Assembly: GCA_964023275.1 (NCBI GenBank)
Contig: OZ029915.1
Coordinates: 19,321,775 to 19,385,774 of the forward strand
Reading direction: 5' to 3'
Source of the DNA: Norana najaformis
Lineage: Eukaryota; Annelida; Clitellata; Crassiclitellata; Hormogastridae
Length of the DNA stretch: 64,000 bases
Part shown: positions 45,657-57,424 of the stretch, in pieces
Layout: each line of letters starts with the position of its first letter
Position numbering within the stretch: position 1 is the stretch's first letter
Made by a program: the position numbers and the translations under genes
The notes under the pieces: model-generated
Database searches by the model: none
Told to the model about the DNA's origin: nothing
The model's input: the letters and a program-made list of their open reading frames with translations, nothing else

Positions 45657-47360
45657 ATGGCTACTTCCAGACGGAGCTGCATTAACCATCCAGACATATT
45701 CTGCTACATTTGTGGGGAATACACACTAAAAGCAAAGAGGAAACCGATTTCTGAGTTTGTAAAAAGAGCATATGTAGGTTATTTTGGTGTCAAACTTGGA
45801 GATCAAGATAAGCAATGGGCTCCTCATACAGTATGCAAAATTTGTATTGAACAATTGCGCCACTGGACAATTGGAAAGAGAAGCTGCCTGAAATTTGGTG
45901 TACCGATGGTTTGGAGGGAACAGATAAACCACTTCGACGACTGTTACTTTTGTATGGTTAATATCATAGACATCAATCGAAATAATCGTCACAAGTTGTC
46001 TTACCCTGATATACTTTCAGCCAGGAGACCTGTTCCGCATTCGGATATTGTACCAGTTCCACCTTTTCGCGAACTACCTCAGCTCTCAGACGATGAGACT
46101 TGCATGTCCAATATCGGACAAGATGACGAAAGTGAAGAAAGTGGGGGCAGTGACAGTGATTTCCAATCAACTTCACACAGTGAACGTTTTGACCAAAAAG
46201 AGTTGAGTGATCTGATCAGGGACTTAAATCTTTCCAAAGAGTCCTCTGAATTGCTTGCGTCCAGACTAAAGGAAAAGAATGCACTTCAGCCTGGAACGAA
46301 AATTACAATTTATAGAAACAGAGAAAAGGATTTGCTGCCATTCTTTACCGAAGACAACAACCTAGTATTCTGTAATGACATCAGCAACTTATTGAAGAAA
46401 ATTGGTCTGTCGGATTACAATCCAGATGAGTGGCGTCTTTTTATCGACAGTTCAAAACGTAGTCTGAAATGTGTGCTTTTAAATAACGGCAACAAATTTG
46501 GTTCTATTCCAATCGGTCACTCCACCAGGATGAAAGAAGTGTACAATGCCATCTCTTTAGTACTGGAAAAGATAAAATACAAAGAACATCAATGGGTAAT
46601 TTATGTAGACTTGAAGATGGTAAATTTCCTCCTTGGTCAACAAAGTGGCTACACAAAGTATCCCTGCTTTTTGTGTCTTTGGGACAGTAGAGCCAAGCAT
46701 GAACATTGGACAAGAAAAGATTGGCCTTCGAGGAAAGACATGGTGGTTGGAGCTCAAAATGTAATCAAGGAATCTTTGGTGGCACGAGATAGGATCATAC
46801 TGCCACCACTACATATAAAGCTAGGCCTGATGAAACAATTTGTCAGGGCTTTGAATAAAGAAGGTTCATGCTTCGAATACATAGTACACAAGTTACCAGG
46901 AATTACAATGGAAAAATTGAAGGCTGGAATCTTCGATGGTCCACAGATCAGGCAACTTATGAATGACCCACTTTTCATACCATCAGTGAATGAAATCGAA
47001 TCTTGTGCCCGGTCTTCCTTTGTTCTTGTAACTAAAAATTTTCTTGGCAACAAGAAGGCAGACAATTATGCACAACTAGTAGAGGATATGCTTCTTCATT
47101 TCAACAAGCTTGGCTGCAACATGAGCATTAAAGTCCATTATCTCCACAGTCACTTAGATCGCTTTCCAGAGAATCTTGGTGACTTAAGCGAAGAGCAAGG
47201 TGAAAGATTTCACCAAGACATCAAAACAATGGAAAATCGATATCAAGGAAGATGGGATGCACACATGATGGCAGACTATTGCTGGAATATTATGCGCGAT
47301 TGTTCCGGCAGATGCCACACTCGGAAATCGTACAAAAGGAGCTTCTTCGGTGTCGAATGA
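45657..47360 (+). CDS. Transposase-like protein, 567 aa (copy 2)
   Basis: The same protein as in copy 1, with Asp at 318 (YVDLKMVNFLLGQQ). D264, D318 and E516 are therefore all present and this copy could encode an active enzyme. The N-terminal Cys pairs (16/19, 60/63, 96/99) and the central C337-C340 pair are kept. The first ATG follows a leader of about 160 nt after the TATA box; upstream the frame is not open with another Met. There are no introns, and the gene fills 65 percent of the element. I do not know an experimentally described member of this family. The transposase role rests on its complete inverted-repeat frame and motif layout. Confidence 0.83.
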   Translation: MATSRRSCINHPDIFCYICGEYTLKAKRKPISEFVKRAYVGYFGVKLGDQDKQWAPHTVCKICIEQLRHWTIGKRSCLKFGVPMVWREQINHFDDCYFCMVNIIDINRNNRHKLSYPDILSARRPVPHSDIVPVPPFRELPQLSDDETCMSNIGQDDESEESGGSDSDFQSTSHSERFDQKELSDLIRDLNLSKESSELLASRLKEKNALQPGTKITIYRNREKDLLPFFTEDNNLVFCNDISNLLKKIGLSDYNPDEWRLFIDSSKRSLKCVLLNNGNKFGSIPIGHSTRMKEVYNAISLVLEKIKYKEHQWVIYVDLKMVNFLLGQQSGYTKYPCFLCLWDSRAKHEHWTRKDWPSRKDMVVGAQNVIKESLVARDRIILPPLHIKLGLMKQFVRALNKEGSCFEYIVHKLPGITMEKLKAGIFDGPQIRQLMNDPLFIPSVNEIESCARSSFVLVTKNFLGNKKADNYAQLVEDMLLHFNKLGCNMSIKVHYLHSHLDRFPENLGDLSEEQGERFHQDIKTMENRYQGRWDAHMMADYCWNIMRDCSGRCHTRKSYKRSFFGVE

Positions 47361-47472
47361 CTTGAAATTTTTATAACAAACTTGTTCTGTTTGGTATCAT
47401 ATAAGTACAGTTTCAGGTACTACCATTTTCTTTTAAGTATTTGTATTATTATGTTTATTTAGTGTATCACAT

Positions 47473-47478
47473 AATAAA
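47473..47478 (+). terminator. polyA signal of transposon copy 2
   Basis: AATAAA 113 nt after the stop codon. Confidence 0.65.
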
Positions 47479-47884
47479 TTGAGCACTACATAATTATAGC
47501 TATAGCCTTATGTTTTATGGGCGAGCAGAGGCAAGGACTGGTATATGGCATAATGTTCTATATCTCGAAAACTAGACCTGCTGGGAGAAAACTGGTGCCT
47601 TTTCTGGAATCAGCAGGTCAAATATACCCAGAAACAGTTCTAACATTTGAGGCAACAAATTATGTGTTGGCCAGTGTCATGTTTAGAAGTAATCTTATCT
47701 GCAATAGGCTAGCCATAGAAATTGAATTCTGAACTTTAAATCTTTGACAAATTTGCTTTTGTGACACCAACTGATTATTGCTTAGGCCTAAGCTATGTTG
47801 GATTTATTGGAATTTACACAACAGTACAGCTATTTTTCTATAACTTTATAAAAAGGTAACCTAAAACTGAAATCTGTCTAATTC

Positions 47885-48030
47885 CCTCTCTCTGCAGTCT
47901 TCTGGCAATCGGACTTTGTTCTTATGGCATCTGTGGGCAACCCAACTGACTTGACGCAGCGGTCGTGAATAAGCTGGTGCGCCTAGCTTTAAAGTAGCGC
48001 TTTAGAAATTCTCGAGATTACGATTACGAA
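47885..48030 (+). repeat. SINE-like repeat (GATTAC-tailed family), copy 3
   Basis: CTTCTGGCAATC, CAACTGACTTGACGCAGCG, GTGAATAAGCTGGTGCG, then AGAAATTCTCGAGATTACGA and GATTACGAATACGA. Closest to the copy at 21455. Confidence 0.7.
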
Positions 48031-48879
48031 TACGAATTATTCATATATTAAGCGTCGTAATTTTTTCTGAATGTCTTTTATAATGCTTTGCCTTCTATTG
48101 CATTGTGCTAATGATGTCGGAAGCGCTTGAGGTAGGCCTAGTAGTTTGCGAGGTTCTCTGTTTTTGTGGAATAAGTTTAACAAAGTGCCCAAGAAATGTA
48201 TCAAATCGACGGTAGGCTACTCGATTTTTGCAATGATGAAGAAGAAAGTGTCGCGAGAGATTTACTTTACAGACGTTCGGAACAATTGAAGTTTTATGGT
48301 TTGCCGCAACTGGCTAAATAAACGTAAATGCAGGCTACATGTTTATCCTTCGCTCTAGACTTAAAACTTGCCTCTTCCAGTCTGTTTATGTTTCTCTGTG
48401 TTTCTCGTAGGCCGGCTTTAATGTGCACTACTGAACTTTGCGAAGGAGCATTATCGAATTCTGTTGCATTAGGCCTATAATGTATGCTTGTATGCAATCG
48501 TATTGCATGTTTGTATGCAAGTGTTTAAAACATGGAATTTATTTCCATTAATCGAAAACACACATGTTATTGCTTCAAACGTAAATTCTAAAGCAACTCA
48601 GAAACATTTTTCAACAAGTAGGCCTACAGAAAGGTTAATCAGTTAAAACAAATTTATTAATAAAAGATAAAAACATTTACTGTTTCTTCTCGTCACCCTT
48701 CATGTTTCGCTTTTTGTCCTATCGATATGTGTTCACTTTGCATTATCAGATAACTGTTAACTGTCAAACGTTAAGCTTTCGTTCGACTTCAAACGGGTCT
48801 TCTTTCTACGACTGACTCACTCGTTTGGGAGTAATTCTCTGTCAGTAAAACTTCAAAGCCTGTCTTGCTGCCCACCTGC

Positions 48880-49018
48880 CTGACTCTTGGATCTTGACCT
48901 GGAATCGAACCCTTTTGCCTATCGAATTTGTTCTGACTGAGCGCCTGTGGTTAAGCTGGTTCCCGCGACTTAGCTTTCTCTGGGCGCTGTAGAAATGTTG
49001 AGATTACGATTACGATTA
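48880..49018 (+). repeat. SINE-like repeat (GATTAC-tailed family), copy 4
   Basis: GGATCTTGACCTGGAATCGA, GACTGAGCGCCTGTGGTTAA, TGGGCGCTGTAGAAATGTTG, then GATTACGATTACGATTA. The reverse complement of GGAATCGAACCC matches a tRNA B box. Confidence 0.75.
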
Positions 49019-49019
49019 A

Positions 49020-49655
49020 TAAGACCCATGACAGGTCACGTCTTCAGTAGGCGTCATTATGACGCAGTTTCTAGCAATAGGGTGTTAGGCCTAAATTAAA
49101 GCCATGTAGAGCCATGTTTTGTGCGGCCTATTAATTGTCTTGTCTTTAGCCATCTTAGGTCCGAAGGTTAGCCGGGGCTATTAATTAAGTAAGCCTACTT
49201 GAATTTTAAAACGTTTAATACGTACAGTATACTGCGTAACACGTGCAATAGGTTACAATCTCGCTTGTTGTTTACACAACGCCGTGGAATAATTTACAAG
49301 ACATCTGTTGTCGAATAACAAGGGCGCGACTTCGCAAACCGAAACTCGTTTCCATGTCAAGTATGAATAGCATGCAGCAAATGGTTCTTCCAGCCACAGT
49401 GGGACCAGAATGATCAAACAAGTTCAGCACAGTGTAGCAGCAGCTGGTCTAGAATATTATTCGCCTATAAATAACACTAGTGTTGTCTTAGTAACGATGC
49501 TTATATACTGCATTAAATTATGCTGATTTAACAAACGAAAAGGCGAAACCAACTTGAGTACAAGTATGCTTATTTGTTCTGGATTAATATATTGTGAACA
49601 GACGTAGTTCCACTGAGAATTGTTTAGGTTTCGACAAATGAATCACGCCTACAAT
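49020..49655. other. Receptor gene 3' flank
   Basis: Contains several AGGCCTA motifs and moderate CpG. It probably includes the receptor 3' untranslated region. I see no canonical AATAAA near the stop and no other feature. Confidence 0.4.
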
Positions 49656-49661
49656 TCTGGC

Positions 49662-50087
49662 TTAAACAAGATCTTCCTTGATGATGTCTTGTTCGTCATC
49701 GTCTTCTTCCGCTTTTCCTTCCTGACGTTTTTCGTAGTCAAACTCCTCATTGTCAGCATCATGCTGTATGAAACCATAGCTATCGTTTCCCTCCCCACAT
49801 CGAACTGCAAACTCCTTATCCTGGTCCTTTAGCAAGGTCTCCTTAGACTGTTCCGTGCCAAAGCCGTTGGCATAACCTCTGTCGACTGGGGTGATTCTTG
49901 TTGGGCTTTCTCTTCGCACATCTAGACTGTCCACTTGACTCGGAGCTCCTTTCGTCTTTGACTGGATATCATCCTTGCCCGTGCTGTTTAGGCTCATCTG
50001 CTCCGACAGAATAACAGTCGACGTCGGGGCACGCATCGACACCTGTCGGTTATCACGCCAAGATCTGACCTTCTTCTTCACCATGCT
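49662..50087 (-). CDS. GPCR C-terminal exon (cytoplasmic tail, stop)
   Basis: Acceptor GGTTCAG, phase 0. [13 protein letters not shown] is the basic end of helix 8, followed by a Ser/Thr-rich, then acidic tail ([15 protein letters not shown]). Stop TAA at 49662. Confidence 0.9.
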   Translation of the reverse strand, partial: SMVKKKVRSWRDNRQVSMRAPTSTVILSEQMSLNSTGKDDIQSKTKGAPSQVDSLDVRRESPTRITPVDRGYANGFGTEQSKETLLKDQDKEFAVRCGEGNDSYGFIQHDADNEEFDYEKRQEGKAEEDDDEQDIIKEDLV

Positions 50088-53000
50088 CTGAACCTTTTGC
50101 GCAAAAATGATACAACGACGACGTGATTACAGATTTAGCATTTTCAGTTTAACGGTATGCAGTAAGTCTTACATTTAGACAAGGTAAGGTAAGTTAAGAT
50201 AAGCTAATGTAGGCCTAAGGTAAGGTGAAGTAAAGTACGGTAAGGTAAGATGAGGTAAGGTAAGTTATGGTGAGGTAAAATGAGGTAAAGTAAGGTAAGC
50301 TGAGGCGAGATAAAGACGAGGTGAGGTTGGATGAGGTAAAGTAAGGTCAGGTATGGCACGAATCTGGGGTTCATGGTATCTCATCGATTAGCCATACTCT
50401 GTGTCCTCTGGGCAGTGTTACAACCGTGGATGGATCTTCTGGCTGATGCACAAACACGTCAGCAACAATCCACTAAATGGGCGACCTTCCCTACAGGTCA
50501 CATAACACGAGGGTAATTTGTCAATTTCCCTTGTCTCCATTGGGTTCGAAGTGGAAAGAGGCCGGCGGCGCATTTGTAGATTTGTAGCCATTGCGTTAAT
50601 TAAAATAGGTTTCCCGTGGATGTTTTGCAATGGTGTGTATGTGGGCATTTCTATAGCGCCGTTCAAGCATCTAGCAAAAACGTTGCAATTTTTATTAATT
50701 AGCAACTTCTATAGCGCCGATACATAATGCACAAGGCATCAACCGATGGCGCACCAAGCCGCAAAATGAGAATAACGCGTTGGCGTACTGGAGAGAATGT
50801 ATGGGTATATCGACCATCCTGTAATTCTCTTCGCACTGTGGAAGTAATTAGGCACGATTGCTGAGAAACATTGTTCAGTTAGTCAAATACTTTTAGCCTG
50901 TTTGTGAAATTTGTGAAAATGTTTGGGTAGTTCACGCTATGAAAAGCCAAGTAACCAAATAATGTGGATGGGTTGAGCCCAGTTGTCCTACAGAAGTTTA
51001 AACCTATACTTGTTCATTTCTCTACCTCTGCTTTAGTATTGGTAGCCAGAATCATTGGTTGATGCATGAGTGGGGGTTACCTAGTCACCGTCCGAGTTTT
51101 AATCACGTTCCTTCCCCGAGGGTCTCTTTTGGGAGAGGTCGATAAGTTCACACAGGAAATTAATGCGTATTCGCAACTGTCATTAGATAGCCTACACCGC
51201 ATAGTGAAGATGATCAACTGTCCTTCCCCTATCAATGGCGGTATAAGCGAATGCCTACCTCAAAGTTAGTAAAGCAATAGATGATCGCCACAAACAGGCC
51301 CTGAACACAAAGAAAACGTTAATTGCAACAGTAATTTAACAAGATACACGAAATTCAATGAATGAATGAATCAACAAATAAATCAATGAATAAATGAACG
51401 AACGAACGAAAGAACGAACTAATGAGTAACGAATAATGAATGCATGAATGCTAAAATGCAGGAATGGATACATGAATAAATTAGTCGATCAATCCATCCA
51501 TCGATTCATCCATCCATCAATCCATCCATCCAGCCATCCATCCAACCATCCATCCATCCATCCGTCCGTCCATCCGTCTGTCTGTCCATCCATCCATCCA
51601 TCCGTCTGTCCGTCCATCCATCCATCCATCCATCCATCCATCCATCCATCCATCCATCTATTCGTTTAATTGTTCATTCATCCATCCTCAATCCGACCTT
51701 CATAGCGATGACCGAAAGGCAAATATCTTTTCATATCGAAATGCGCTGCGCGTATAGCAGCACCTGAGAAATGACTGATAGTATCCTCTCTGAAGGGGGC
51801 TCACCTGGAAAGATTGGAGAATGGCATTGATATACTCGAACACAATCTGTTTGTCAGGCGAATAGAAGAGAAGCAGATAAGTAATTCCAAGCAACGGAAA
51901 CAGAATCAGAGTCGCCTTAGTCGTCTTCCTGCACAATTAAATGCGTCCATTTTATCAGATTATGTTGGCTCGTCGAAACATTAACTGGAATGGCCTTAAT
52001 TAGTAGGAAACTACGCGAAACATGTCATTTAAAAAGAAAAGCCACTAATAGTTACCACAGTAGAGCAGCCAAACGTTAACGGCGATATCTCTTAATCGTA
52101 GAAAGTGGGGTTTCTGGGGTTTCTGTAAACCATGTATACCCTGGCACCGATTGACTCGAAATCTGACAGGAATGATAACGTTGTTGATCTAAAACTTTTG
52201 GAGCTATCGGATTATCAGTGGCGCCCTCAATGGCACCCAACATAAATACGTTTTAGTCAGTTTTTAATTTCTCAGGGTTGCCTATATACACAGGCCCAAC
52301 ACGATTAATGATTTTTGCGCACTATGGTTTAAAATTTGTAGAAAATGACCTCTGCAAGGTCTGTGTTTTCACGAAGGTGAACGATTATTGTCTTTCGACA
52401 ATCAAATAATTTCCTTTTATATCTCAAAACATGCCAAGTATTATTTGAATAAGAATCTTTAGCAGAGTTTGATTAGAAGTTTAATTAAGTCTGGTTAAAT
52501 TTTAGAACGAAAAATGTAGAAATTATGCTTAAACTGTAACTAAATCAGTTAGTAGAGTTTTGCGCGTTGTAGCTTAGGCCTATATGGTAGAAAATATTAA
52601 GTTCCACAAAGAAACTTAACATTTCCTATCATATAGATATTTTTCTGCAAAAACAAAAAATATTCTTAATTACGTTGTACAACCAAAGTGCCATGCCAAT
52701 TTTTGTGTTTAATAACTTTTAATAATTTTAGTATAAAATGATACGGAGACTTGGTCTCATAATGTGCATTATTGAAAATTTTGAAATTTTAAAATTAATT
52801 GCAACTTTAAGAATAAAACGAATAATTATCTTAAAAGTTTATTTATCACTATAACCCACTGGAAGCGTGATAACTAAATACGTGAATTCTATGAGTGATG
52901 AAATTCTAAGTAAATATGCATTCAAATATATTAATTAAAACAAATCGACCAATTCATAGACAGCGAGAGCAGTTCAGGGCTGATCGTCAGTGCAGAAGTC

Positions 53001-56000
53001 CAAGTGTTCCTGCGTGACTTTTTACACTCAAAACCCACCAGTGGATTATTGACTCTGACAATTCTGTCTGAGTGGTCTTAGCTGTTAAACGAAGCCAAGT
53101 AGGTTATGGCAACGATCAGAACCCAACAAACACCAGCAAAGTCGATAGAATTTTCACTTGGCTTGGCTTATATGCTTTTATCTACGTCTGAGTAATCAAT
53201 ACATTTTAAAACGCCCTGGTTTAAGAACGCGTATTAAAGGTAGCACAAGAAAAAAAATGACATGTTAAATAACAACAATTTCAGCGATAATACTTTTTAA
53301 AGCTATTATTGACTAGTCATCTGCCCCAGCAGTAAGCTTTAAACAGTATTTAAAAATATACTAAACGATTGACTACTAAAATAATTATTTAAGTGCACAT
53401 AATATATTCCATCTGAACTTAAACAAATCGTTTTTTTCATGAGTGAGAACAGTTCCTAGTAGGCGGCACTTCATCTTTGGTTGGGTGTTTACGATTACTG
53501 AATGTTTCTACTACCTGTAGAGTAAATGTTGCGATGAACTTGAGGCTTTCAGTTTTGTCCAAAGAATCCAGACAGTGCTGGCTAAGAAAATGGTGTTGAC
53601 CTATTAACAGACAGAATTCTAATGCATTTCAACGATATCAATCTTCTAAATTCTAAAGAAAAAAGGTCACAAATCTTTACCTAGAAACAAACTCGTTAGC
53701 GATGATATGAAACTCATTAAACTTTGTTGGGGTATGGCTTTAGATCTTTTTCTTTTTTAACCAAAGAAACGAAAAGAAACCAAAGAAAGAGAAGAGGAAT
53801 GATCAAACAGGTTTAATTCACTGTATTCAGAGGATTGGAATAAGTTGAATTAATGAAACCGTTTCTTGACCCAACAAATTCCATTACAGACAATATCACA
53901 TAATGCAAACTTAGGCTTTCTGAAAGACAATTCAAAAGGTCTAAGTTCTGCTGAATAATGGATTGCCCCATTTATAGAATAAATTCTTTTGCCAACAGGT
54001 TTTCAATTTTAGCATTCATAATTGGTTTGGCAATTATTTTATAATGTTTCTGATCAGTTATTTGGTCACATGAGGATTTTGCACGATTTCGCTCATTCGG
54101 ACTTTCAATGTGACCTAGCATTCGTTCTTGGAGTTATTATCTGCTTCGCCGTCGTAATTGAGGTTTGTTAACGGTGCTCGGAATTTTGTTATCGAAGTCT
54201 TATGCTTCGCCAGTGGACTCGTCTTCCATGAGGGGTTTCAGGTTGCTAGATGGACAGTGTCAAGCTCCCATTATATAGGCCAAGAGAGTCCTTGAACTGC
54301 TGCTGACCGTTCTACTGCGGAGACGCCCGACCAATTGGTCGGCTGCTGAAGGATGTCGTTCTCCGTAAACCTGTTGGTTGCGGGATGTCCGGACGCAGCA
54401 TCTTTCACCATCGCCGAGGGATTGCAAGCCTCGTCGCCTGTCGTCGCTCCCGTTTCATCGATGTCGCATAGTACAGGAACTCTGAACATGGTGTCTACTA
54501 TTAGCTTTGAATGGGAATCCCTCGGTTTGGCTCTTCGTGTCTGCGGGAGTTCGCCAGTATAGGGTGACTTTTCTAGTTATCCGAGCACTGTTCGCTTCTT
54601 GGTAAATTTTTTGTTCTTAGCGACATTAACTGGGCTGGATCAGGCAGCGCTTTAAATGCCGGTATAGTTAATCTAATCTAATCTAAATACTTCTATAGGG
54701 CCGTTATGATGCCCAGGGCATCAGCCGATGATCGCTTCAAGTCAAAGTCGCAATCCAAATCAAAATCCATTGGAGAAGCCGGGTCAAATTCCAATAGGTT
54801 TTTCTGACCTATCGGAATCTGACCAGGCTTCTCCAAACCCTTTGTGAAACTTCCTCTGGATCTCCCATTCGTGGAAACGCGAACCTAATAATACTAATGC
54901 ATAAGAAATCGGTTTTCTCTAGTAACAGCTACACAGAGATTCACTTGCATAAGTATTCAAAATATATTTATTTTATGATAACACATGTACATTACGATAC
55001 TTTTTCGGTTTGTTCGGTAAACAGACGAATTTAAAAGAATGGAACCAACTTGGCTTAATTTTAAGGTCTTGATAAGGTGTTGTGAGGTTGCCTGGAAAAA
55101 TCCAGTTTGAGATCTTGCCAACATAATCCGTAGACTAATTTTCAAGTCAGTCAGATAAAGGTTATCGAATGTACAGAGGTTAATTAACCTCCACTTCTTA
55201 TGCTCATAATTAAGAGACAAATTTTATGTCAAATCTGTGAGCACATTTTCACGCCAAAATTAAGTGTTACTCCAACTTTGCAATGTCATTTAATTGTTTC
55301 AACGTTTCTGCTGCCTATTTCTGTTATTCTGGAGAAGAAGTTCGACTGGGTGCCACTAAGACAATTAAACACAAGATAATATGCAGCAGACTTAAGCTGT
55401 TTAGGCTACGCAGTGATTGGCAAGAGCTTTAAGTTTAATAATAGTCGATGTCAGAACGATAATATTCATACATAGGTACATATTTACATCTATGCATGTA
55501 TTCATGCATACTGCCATCAATATATGCATAACTTTTGGATCTTGACCTGGAACCGAACCCTTTTCGCCTATCGATTTTGTTTTGACTGAGCGCCTATGAA
55601 TAAGCTGGTCCCCGCGGCGCGGCTTTCGTTGGGGGCTGTAGAAATCTCGGAATTACGATTACAATTATTCCAGGGCGTATTCCGAACTATTCATAAACAC
55701 ACTGAAGGCGCCAAACAGCAGCAGATGTTGTCTCTGCAGAATTCAGTCTATCTCGATGGGTCAAAGGTCAAGGAGCTGGTGATTTTTGATGAGGCAGACT
55801 TGATCAAATGGAAATAGAAACGCAATTTGACATTTCAATCAATTGCTCAACTCAGTTTATCTCATTAGTATGAGTTTATTACTACCTTATTTAGTGTAAC
55901 TAAACTTAAGTTTTTGATAGGTACTTCTGATTTTGACTTCTTTCAGGCTTAAAATGTTATTCTGTATCTCTAACAAGTACGTCCGTATACAGGGACCCAC

Positions 56001-57349
56001 TCAAAGAAGCAGAACACATATATAAATACATACAAATACAATTAACATACATATAAACATTCATTCATGCATAGGCGTACATGAATGCAAACATGCATTT
56101 ATACAATATGCATACCTACTTGCATAATATATACGTACATACATGCAACTATACATACATAGGCCTACAGGCATATATACATACATAAGTACATTCATAC
56201 CTACATACATACATATATAGGCCTACAGACATACATGCACGCATAGATACATACATACGCAAGTATACTGGTACCTACACACATAGGTACATATATACAT
56301 CTATGCATGCATTCATGCATACTGCCATCACATCAATATATGCATAACAGTCAATGTTTTATGCAGTCCAGAAAAGCAATTTCAACTCAGTAATTGAGAC
56401 GGCACAATAATTTTATGAGTAAAGCTGGCTAGAAAGTCTTATCGCAAATATGCACAAGAGGCGAGAGAATTAGGTTGCGCCGCTTCTAGTTCTTTTATTG
56501 TCACGAATTGCATTGTAAAGAAGGCTTCAAACCCGAGCGATGCATTCACGGAGAGGTAATAACAGTCGAAGATAGCGCTCTTGTTATGCGTGTTGAATAA
56601 GCAAACAGGTATATTATTTAATTATCGAAATGCGCAGAAGTAATACGTACAACCTGTGTTGCATTATTCTCATCAACTGAAGTAGGTAATTGAGAGATAT
56701 GCGCAGAAAACTTTCAACTGACTTTAAAACAGCTTGTACCTTCGGCACTCCCTCACTCTAGAAGTCATTCCAATTTAGAAGCTTATGCCTGCAATCTTTG
56801 ATTGCATCTTAGTTGGTGGATCAACTTGCCATGACGCTTTTGTGAATTTTAGCCTTTATTTTTGCATCTTACTCGACCTCACGGCCTTCAAGGATAAGAA
56901 AGCCTTTTTCTTCTCTCAGAATTGCGACAAAATGTTCTTGCTCACTAAAATGCCTTTAAAATAAACATTTAATCTTAATAGAGATTGAAAGACAGTTAAT
57001 GAGAAACAATAAACTGATTCGTGATTGAACCGTCTATTTAAACGGCTGCCTACAGACAATGCAATTCTTCTGAGCACTATGTTAGAACCTCACCATGGAT
57101 ATAGCACCTCTTGAGCGCCTTTCTCAGACGCACACAGTAGGATGCAATGCATATAACATCCATGCACAATCATTGCTTATTTCACAGTTGTACATCGAGA
57201 CTTACCACAAGAACGATGAAAATCGGAGCAATGTAAATGAAATCGTAGTTGGAAAACGTATATAGATTTATGCACCTGCGCAAAACAGAACAGCATGAAC
57301 TCTAACGACTTATTTAATTTGTTCTACTACTACTACTACTACTACCACC

Positions 57350-57424
<75 letters not shown>

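Larger units (their letters stand above)
45054..47676 (+). mobile_element. CMC-like DNA transposon, copy 2 (complete)
   Basis: Same structure as copy 1 in the opposite orientation: CACTGGCCAACA ends, imperfect inverted repeats of about 125 bp, and TCA on both sides (45051-45053 and 47677-47679). The different target duplications show that each copy was a separate insertion and not part of a segmental duplication. The gene is intact and the putative catalytic residues are all retained. It lies in the gap between ATG9 and the receptor gene. Confidence 0.9.

Noticed and set aside
34801-47676. A segmental inverted duplication instead of two transposon insertions
   Set aside because: Homology stops exactly at the CACTGG ends, and each copy has its own 3-bp target duplication (TTT versus TCA).
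50180-50358. Telomere-like array
   Set aside because: The unit is a degenerate GGTAA pentamer, not TTAGGG or TTAGG, and lies in an intron.
51448-51669. Open frame rich in His-Pro-Ser-Ile
   Set aside because: It is the translation of the (CCAT)n microsatellite.
55596-55817. 73-codon frame ending in an acidic, protein-like segment
   Set aside because: Its first half is the SINE copy. The rest is plus-strand, has no partner exon, and is not part of the receptor.
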